This document shows, one piece after another, positions 32,610 to 37,331 of a DNA stretch of 37,331 nucleotides; within the stretch, counting starts at the first letter, position 1; each line of letters begins with the position of its first letter. A program made the translations under genes and the position numbers. The DNA comes from Acidimicrobiales bacterium (GTDB lineage: Bacteria; Actinomycetota; Acidimicrobiia; Acidimicrobiales; JAHEJN01), in NCBI GenBank assembly GCA_024638845.1, contig JAHEJN010000022.1, positions 4,878-42,208 of the forward strand. Reading direction: 5' to 3'. The notes under the pieces are model-generated. The model saw only the letters and a program-made list of their open reading frames with translations, made no database searches and was not told the DNA's origin.

Positions 32610-33559
32610 CGTCGGCCTTTGCGCTCGTTGCATGCATCGAGCCCGGCGCTCTCGAGCCACAGTCCCTTCTGCTGTTCGAGAGCGTTCGCCGATTCGGGGG
32701 TGCGGTGATCGGTGATGCCGAGCTCCATGCCTTCAGTCCCCGTCCCCATGGTGGGCTCCGGGCTTCCACCTGCGCCCGTCTCGAACAGCTCGGCGTCGTT
32801 CATCATTCGAGTCATCTGAATCGCACAGGGCTCACCTACGGTTCGGCCAATCGGGTGTACGCGGCTGCCTGGGCCGAGCGGCACCTCGAGGTCGATCTGT
32901 TGTGTGTCCTCGACAGTGACACGCTCTTCCTGGCCGAACCGACTGCGCTACTACTTGGGGCCGACGACTCCTTCGGCGCACGGCCGGTCGACACCAAAGG
33001 CTCCTGCTCTGTCGGCCCCGGTGATGTCTTCGAGCCGTACTGGTCCGAGCTCTCGCGGCTGGCGGGCGTCTCGGTCGAGGAGGTCGGATGGCTTCGCACC
33101 ACGGTCGACGATGTTCGCGTCCGGGCATCGTACAACGGTGGTCTCATGGTCTGCCGCCCCGAGCTGGGGGTCCTGGGCCGGGCCGCTGAGCTGTTCGGCA
33201 CGTCCGTCGAACGAGGACTGACCCCGCGGAAGGAGCCGATCGACTTCGTCACCGGCACGGGCCGGGTCGACCCGAATGCGAGCCTGTGGTGGGGGTCGAG
33301 CCAGGCGGTGATGTCGGTGGCTCTCGCGGCCCTCGGTCATGGCGTCGTCGAGCTGCCGTCGGCCTACAACGTGCCCATCCACCTCGCCGACCGACTCCCG
33401 GTTCCCGATCGGCCCGTTCACGTGCACTACCACTCGATCTGGGACGAGCTCGCCCAGGCCGACGCGCCTTCCATCGCGCCGTTGCACGCACGCGCCGAAG
33501 TCAGTGAGTGGCTCGTCGACGCGATCGATCGTTACGGCCATCTCCGAGTGACTGGCTGA
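32606..33559 (+). CDS. Glycosyltransferase-like hypothetical protein
   Basis: A 317-residue soluble protein. An early strand AFALVACIEPGAL, followed by VDLLCVLDSDTLFLAEP with a DxD motif at Asp103-Ser-Asp105, resembles the nucleotide-sugar-binding core of GT-A glycosyltransferases (GT8-like). A later HVHYHSIWDEL segment would fit a metal-binding histidine. The exact family is not recognised and the acceptor is unknown. GTG 32606 is chosen because the frame upstream lies inside the hydratase gene and the mini-ORF stop overlaps it. It may be the last gene of the catabolic operon, but no functional link to aromatics is evident. Confidence 0.65.
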   Translation: MTSAFALVACIEPGALEPQSLLLFESVRRFGGAVIGDAELHAFSPRPHGGLRASTCARLEQLGVVHHSSHLNRTGLTYGSANRVYAAAWAERHLEVDLLCVLDSDTLFLAEPTALLLGADDSFGARPVDTKGSCSVGPGDVFEPYWSELSRLAGVSVEEVGWLRTTVDDVRVRASYNGGLMVCRPELGVLGRAAELFGTSVERGLTPRKEPIDFVTGTGRVDPNASLWWGSSQAVMSVALAALGHGVVELPSAYNVPIHLADRLPVPDRPVHVHYHSIWDELAQADAPSIAPLHARAEVSEWLVDAIDRYGHLRVTG

Positions 33560-33596
33560 CTGCGTGCGAGAGCCACGCACATCGGGTGGTCGTCGC

Positions 33597-33602
33597 TAGG
33601 TT
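33597..33602 (+). promoter_or_regulatory. -10 box of a probable leaderless thioesterase transcript
   Basis: TAGGTT ends six bases before ATG 33609. No ribosome site is present, and the layout matches the other leaderless starts in the window. Confidence 0.5.
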
Positions 33603-33608
33603 CTTGCC

Positions 33609-34301
33609 ATGAACCCGACCCCCGAGATTGGTGGCGACGACCATGCCGATCTGCCGGCGCGCATCGACGCCGCGTCGGCGATGAACCGGCTGTCGCACGC
33701 CCTCGTGTCGCATCGGGCCGATGTCTCGACGCTGCGGATGATCGCGCACGAGGCCGACCGCCTGGCCGCCGAGATCGAGGCGCAACCGGAGCGGAGTCGC
33801 CGCCTCGAGTTGGCGGCGAGCCCGCGGTTCCTGGCCGCGGTGGCCGAGGGCTCGCTGGCACGGGCGATAGACGACGGAGCCTTCGTCGACCTGTTCGACG
33901 ACTCGCCGGCGTCGGGTTCGGCCAATCCGTTGAGCATGGGGTTGCGTCTTCGCCGCGACGGTGACACTGCGGTGGGCATGGTTTCGCTCGCTGCGGGATG
34001 GGAAGGGGCCCCTGGCCGCGGGCACGGCGGCATCGTGGCCGCATGTGTCGACGAGACGATGGGTGCGCTGCTGCCGATACTCGGCACCATGGCCTTCACC
34101 GGAGAGCTCACGCTGCGCTATCGGGCTCCCTGTCCGGTCGGGGTTCCGATCGAGTTCCGCGCCTGGGTTGCCCGGCGGCAGGGGCGCAAGCTGTTCATCG
34201 AGGGCACCGGCACCGGGCCCGACGGCCTGTTCATCGAGGCCGACGCGACCTTCATCACCGTCGACCTCTCTCAGTTCGCCGCGGCCGCCGACGAGCCGTG
34301 A
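33609..34301 (+). CDS. PaaI-type hotdog thioesterase
   Basis: A 230-residue protein. A helical N-terminal part (about 1-95) precedes a single hotdog domain. The motif GRGHGGIVAACVDETMG includes the conserved Gly-Gly and Asp used by PaaI/4HBT thioesterases, followed by TGELTLRYRAPCPVG. It should hydrolyse an acyl-CoA or similar thioester in the cytoplasm. The N-terminal extension is longer than in PaaI itself. Its own promoter separates it from the upstream operon, so a role with the meta pathway is not implied. Confidence 0.8.
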   Translation: MNPTPEIGGDDHADLPARIDAASAMNRLSHALVSHRADVSTLRMIAHEADRLAAEIEAQPERSRRLELAASPRFLAAVAEGSLARAIDDGAFVDLFDDSPASGSANPLSMGLRLRRDGDTAVGMVSLAAGWEGAPGRGHGGIVAACVDETMGALLPILGTMAFTGELTLRYRAPCPVGVPIEFRAWVARRQGRKLFIEGTGTGPDGLFIEADATFITVDLSQFAAAADEP

Positions 34302-34399
34302 GCAGCCGGCCCACGCTGCGACGAGCTCGGGCCCTTGTGCCGTTCCGATCGAGCTGACAGGGTGGGTCCATAGCCAAGACAATCCACGGGGGATCACAA

Positions 34400-36349
34400 A
34401 TGAGGACGTTCACGATACGGATGGTCGTCGCCGCACTCGCAGTGGTGGCGATGATCGCCACGACAGCCGCGGTCGGCGTGGCCCACGACAGCGACAACGA
34501 CGGCCATGTGCCGTCGAACGTCAACTACGGCTTCGAGGTCATCGGGCGCGACACCCTCGCGGGGGTACAGGACGGCCTGTACACCGACGTGTGGTCGCAC
34601 GACGGCTTTGCCTACATCGGCACCTTCCAGGAGCCCGACTGCAGCGACGCCGGAGTGTTCGTCATCGACATCGCCGCCGCGGTCGCCAACTACCCGAACA
34701 CCGAGGGTGCGACGGTCGCCGAGATCAAATCGGCCCCGAACACCCGCATCAACGATGTGAAGGTGCACACCGTCGGCGACACCGACGTGCTCATCACGAC
34801 CCAGGAGCCGTGCGGCAAGCCGATTCCCGGTGGTCCGGTCTCCGACGCCAACAGCAATCCCAACGGCAACGGCGCACCGTTCCAGGTGGGCCAGGGCGGC
34901 ATCAGCCTGTACGACGTGACCGACCCGACCAAGCCCAAGGCGCTCAAGAAGAACTTCCTGGAGTTCGGAGGCGTGCACAACACCTTCGCCTGGGACTGGA
35001 ACGGCAAGAGCTACCTGATCGGCACGGCCGACACGTTCGACTTCTTCGACACGTTCTTCGTCGACATCACCAAGCCGCAGTCGCCGGAGCTGCTCGGCAT
35101 CACCGGCGCGCTCGACTGGATCCCGCAAGGGCTGAACCTCGACCAGCTCGAGACCGGCTCGTCGGCGGGAATCTTCAACCACGACGTCTGGGTGAACCTC
35201 ATCGACGGCACACCGACCGCAGTGGTGTCCTACTGGGACCTCGGCTTCGTCACCCTCGACGTGACCGATCCGGCCAACCCCGTGTTCCTCGACGATTCCA
35301 CCTATGTCGATCCCGAGCCCATCCTCGGCCAGCCCTACGAGGGCAACGCCCACGCGGCCGTCTTCGGTGGCAACGGCGACTACATCTTCGGCGGCGACGA
35401 GGACTTCTCACCCGACAAGTTCGGCATCAGCTACGGCGGCGTCGAATACCCGGCGGGTATTGCGCTGTTCGGCGCCGACCCGGCCACTCTGGCGGGCAAT
35501 GTCGAGTACGTCGGCGGCGACGGCTGTGCAAGCGTTGCCGCACCGACGGTCGCCGAGCCGCAGGTTGCGCTGATCGATCGTGGCGGCTGCTTCTTCTCGA
35601 CGAAGGGCTTCAATGCCGAGGCAGCCGGTTACGAGGGCTACATCATCGCCAACAACGCCGGTGACGGCCTGATCAACATGTCGGCTGGCGATCCGCCCCT
35701 GCCCACGATCCCCGGTGTGTTCATCGGCCAGTCCGACGGCGACACGATCAAGGGCAACCCGGGCCTGCCGGTGTCGGCCAGCTCGATCTTCGACGGATGG
35801 GGCTACCTGCACATCATCAACAACACCGGTGGCGACGTCACCGTGCCCGTCGGCGGCCTCCCGAGCGGCAACACCGCCACGATCCCCCAGATGGGCGAGC
35901 TCGGGTACTACGCGCCGGCCGAAACCGTGGAAGCGGGTCTCGGGACCGAATTCGGCGACCTCACGATGCACAACATCGAGGCCGATCCGCTGACGCAGGA
36001 TGTCACGCCGTCCTTCGACGAGGGGCCGCGGATGTTCGTGTCGTGGTACTCGCTGGGCATGCGGGCGCTCGAGTACCGGCCCGGCCACTATCATGCCAAC
36101 CTCAACGACGAGGGCAGCTACTCCCAGAACGTCCACGAGGTGGGCCGCTTCATCGAACCTGACGGCGGCTCGAACTTCTGGGGCGTCCATGTCGACGAGC
36201 TCGACGACGGCACCCAGATCATCCTCGCGTCCGACCGCAACAACGGTCTGTACGTCTTCACCTTCAGCTGCGAGACCCGAATCGACGTCGGTGAGGGCGA
36301 GGTCAGCGTCTTCTACTGCGACCCCGAAAGCGACGGCAGCGGCGGCTGA
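34400..36349 (+). CDS. Secreted LVIVD-repeat protein with inserted PA domain
   Basis: A 649-residue exported protein. Residues 1-29 form a signal peptide (MRTFTIR followed by an Ala/Val core and VGVAHD). Propeller-type LVIVD repeats appear as GISLYDVTDPTKPKAL, FFVDITKPQSPELLG and FVTLDVTDPANPVFLD, and the C-terminal region returns to the pattern (WGVHVDELDDGTQIILASDRNNGLYVF). Between them a PA domain (about 370-455) has VALIDRGGCFFSTKGFNAEAAGYEGYIIANN. No catalytic site is evident; it may bind peptides or other proteins at the surface. A single Cys pair near the C-terminus (CETRI...FYC) could form a disulfide. The 98-base gap upstream shows no clear promoter. Confidence 0.75.
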   Translation: MRTFTIRMVVAALAVVAMIATTAAVGVAHDSDNDGHVPSNVNYGFEVIGRDTLAGVQDGLYTDVWSHDGFAYIGTFQEPDCSDAGVFVIDIAAAVANYPNTEGATVAEIKSAPNTRINDVKVHTVGDTDVLITTQEPCGKPIPGGPVSDANSNPNGNGAPFQVGQGGISLYDVTDPTKPKALKKNFLEFGGVHNTFAWDWNGKSYLIGTADTFDFFDTFFVDITKPQSPELLGITGALDWIPQGLNLDQLETGSSAGIFNHDVWVNLIDGTPTAVVSYWDLGFVTLDVTDPANPVFLDDSTYVDPEPILGQPYEGNAHAAVFGGNGDYIFGGDEDFSPDKFGISYGGVEYPAGIALFGADPATLAGNVEYVGGDGCASVAAPTVAEPQVALIDRGGCFFSTKGFNAEAAGYEGYIIANNAGDGLINMSAGDPPLPTIPGVFIGQSDGDTIKGNPGLPVSASSIFDGWGYLHIINNTGGDVTVPVGGLPSGNTATIPQMGELGYYAPAETVEAGLGTEFGDLTMHNIEADPLTQDVTPSFDEGPRMFVSWYSLGMRALEYRPGHYHANLNDEGSYSQNVHEVGRFIEPDGGSNFWGVHVDELDDGTQIILASDRNNGLYVFTFSCETRIDVGEGEVSVFYCDPESDGSGG

Positions 36350-36378
36350 CCTGATCGCTTCATGAGCTCAGGCATTCT

Positions 36379-36414
36379 CCGGGGGTGCGCGACCGCAAGG
36401 TCGATCACCCCCGG
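36379..36414 (+). terminator. Long hairpin with GCAA tetraloop after the LVIVD gene
   Basis: CCGGGGGTG (36379-36387) pairs with CACCCCCGG (36406-36414). Inside it CGACC (36390-36394) pairs with GGTCG (36399-36403), capped by a GCAA tetraloop of the GNRA class, with a 2x2 internal loop between the stems. It lies 29 bases after the stop. No T-run follows, so it may be a weak or Rho-assisted terminator or a 3' mRNA-stabilising structure. Confidence 0.5.
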
Positions 36415-36455
36415 GTGCCCGGTTCCGGCATCCGCCACCGAGATCTGACCTGCCG

Positions 36456-37331
36456 ATGCCGCAGGTCCACGACCAGCGAGCGCCGCGCCAGCACGGACCG
36501 GCCGCATGGCTCGGCTGCGATCTCATCCAGCGTCCCGACGACTGGACCTGGCGCCTCGATCCGACCGAGGTCGACGAGCTCGTCGACGTTTCGGCACCGT
36601 TCGCGAGCGGGCTCGACCCCCTCCCTCTCCTGACTCCAGCCGATGTTCCGTTGCCCCGCTTGGGGCGCCGGCTCGCCGAGCTCCGTCGGCAGCTCACCCA
36701 CGGCCTCGGGTTCGTGCTCCTGCGCGGGTTCCCGAGTACCGAGCTCCCCGTGCGCCAGGCGGCCGCTGCGTTTCTGGCGGTCGGAGCCCACCTCGGTTCG
36801 TTGCGATCCCAGAACGCGGCTGGTCATCTGCTCGGTCACGTGATCGACACGGGCGCCGATGCCGACGATCCGAACGTGCGCATCTACCAGACCGATCAGC
36901 GCCAGACCTTCCATGTCGACTCGGCCGACGTGGTCGGCCTGCTGTGTCTCGAGCCGGCAGCCGAGGGTGGGCTCTCGCTTCTGGCCAGCGCGGCCACGGT
37001 CTACAACACCATGCTCGACCGTCGGCCCGATCTCGCCGCGCGCTTGTTCGATCCGGTCGCCACCGATCGTCGGGGTGAGGTCCCCGACGGCGAGCTCCCG
37101 TGGTACGAGATCCCGGTGCTGTCCTGGTACAAGGGTGCGCTCACGGTCATGTACCAGAGGCAGTACATCGAGTCGGCGCAGCGTTTCCCGGACGCGCCCA
37201 GACTCCGTCGGGAGATGATCGCGGCCCTCGACCTCTTCGATCGGATCGCCGACGATCCCGACATCCACCTCCCGATGATGCTCGAACCGGGCGACATGCA
37301 GTTCGTGCACAATCACTCGCTGCTCCACGAT
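36456..37331 (+). CDS. TauD/TfdA-like Fe(II)/2-oxoglutarate dioxygenase (cut by window end)
   Basis: An open frame of 292 codons runs off the window without a stop. The first metal ligands are His153 and Asp155 in TFHVDSADVVGLLCLEPA, followed by GGLSLLASAATVYNTML. The distal region MLEPGDMQFVHNHSLLHD holds the second histidine (probably His291), after which a conserved Arg is expected beyond the edge. Members of this group hydroxylate diverse small acids using 2-oxoglutarate and O2. The ATG at 36456 has no strong ribosome site, so the start is less certain. The gene follows the LVIVD gene after a hairpin and is probably separately transcribed. Confidence 0.8.
   Translation, partial: MPQVHDQRAPRQHGPAAWLGCDLIQRPDDWTWRLDPTEVDELVDVSAPFASGLDPLPLLTPADVPLPRLGRRLAELRRQLTHGLGFVLLRGFPSTELPVRQAAAAFLAVGAHLGSLRSQNAAGHLLGHVIDTGADADDPNVRIYQTDQRQTFHVDSADVVGLLCLEPAAEGGLSLLASAATVYNTMLDRRPDLAARLFDPVATDRRGEVPDGELPWYEIPVLSWYKGALTVMYQRQYIESAQRFPDAPRLRREMIAALDLFDRIADDPDIHLPMMLEPGDMQFVHNHSLLHD

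Overview
This window is high-GC DNA carrying about 30 tightly packed protein genes. No rRNA or tRNA gene, CRISPR array, insertion sequence or phage gene is visible, and no stretch over 300 bases lacks a gene. The coding style (GTG starts, GTGA/TGATG overlaps, strong G/C third positions), five start codons placed 5-7 bases after a TANNNT -10 box (leaderless transcripts), and the gene families point to an actinobacterium. My best guess is a free-living aerobic heterotroph of the Acidimicrobiia (Ilumatobacter-like); the lineage is inferred, not shown.

Left part (1-15951) is mixed metabolism. It holds the end of an unknown gene, a TetR regulator and EamA exporter, a fused indolepyruvate ferredoxin oxidoreductase, a GH32-like glycosidase, a large lipoprotein built from dikinase domains, a haloalkane dehalogenase, an SLC12-type permease, a berberine-bridge-type FAD oxidase, an SDR and a DUF2071 protein. 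Next, on the minus strand (15908-21411), come a double-hotdog MaoC protein and L-serine ammonia-lyase. Upstream of these is a coupled operon for a fused tautomerase, a degenerate SDR, 4-hydroxy-2-oxovalerate aldolase and acylating acetaldehyde dehydrogenase, the last steps of a catechol meta-cleavage pathway.

The most interesting part is the plus-strand operon 23401-32562. It encodes two class I extradiol dioxygenases, a histidine phosphatase, a split ATP-dependent dikinase (ATP-grasp subunit plus a 604-aa subunit ending in a phosphohistidine domain), a Rieske oxygenase, 4-oxalocrotonate decarboxylase, 4-oxalocrotonate tautomerase and 2-oxopent-4-enoate hydratase. The dikinase pair has the layout of phenylphosphate synthase and rifampin phosphotransferase, not of PEP synthase. 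I propose that a phenolic substrate is phosphorylated, oxidised by the Rieske enzyme as the aryl phosphate, dephosphorylated by the phosphatase, ring-cleaved, and passed down the meta pathway to pyruvate and acetyl-CoA. This resembles the p-cresol cre pathway of Corynebacterium glutamicum, with a Rieske enzyme in place of the P450.

The two meta-pathway operons, about 2 kb apart and divergent, share a promoter design: two 17-bp palindromes centred 20 bp apart, ending 7-8 bp before the -10 box. One regulator, not encoded in the window, probably controls both. A secreted M28 peptidase lies between them. The right end (32606-37331) has a glycosyltransferase-like protein, a hotdog thioesterase, a secreted LVIVD/PA-domain protein and a TauD-like oxygenase cut by the window end.
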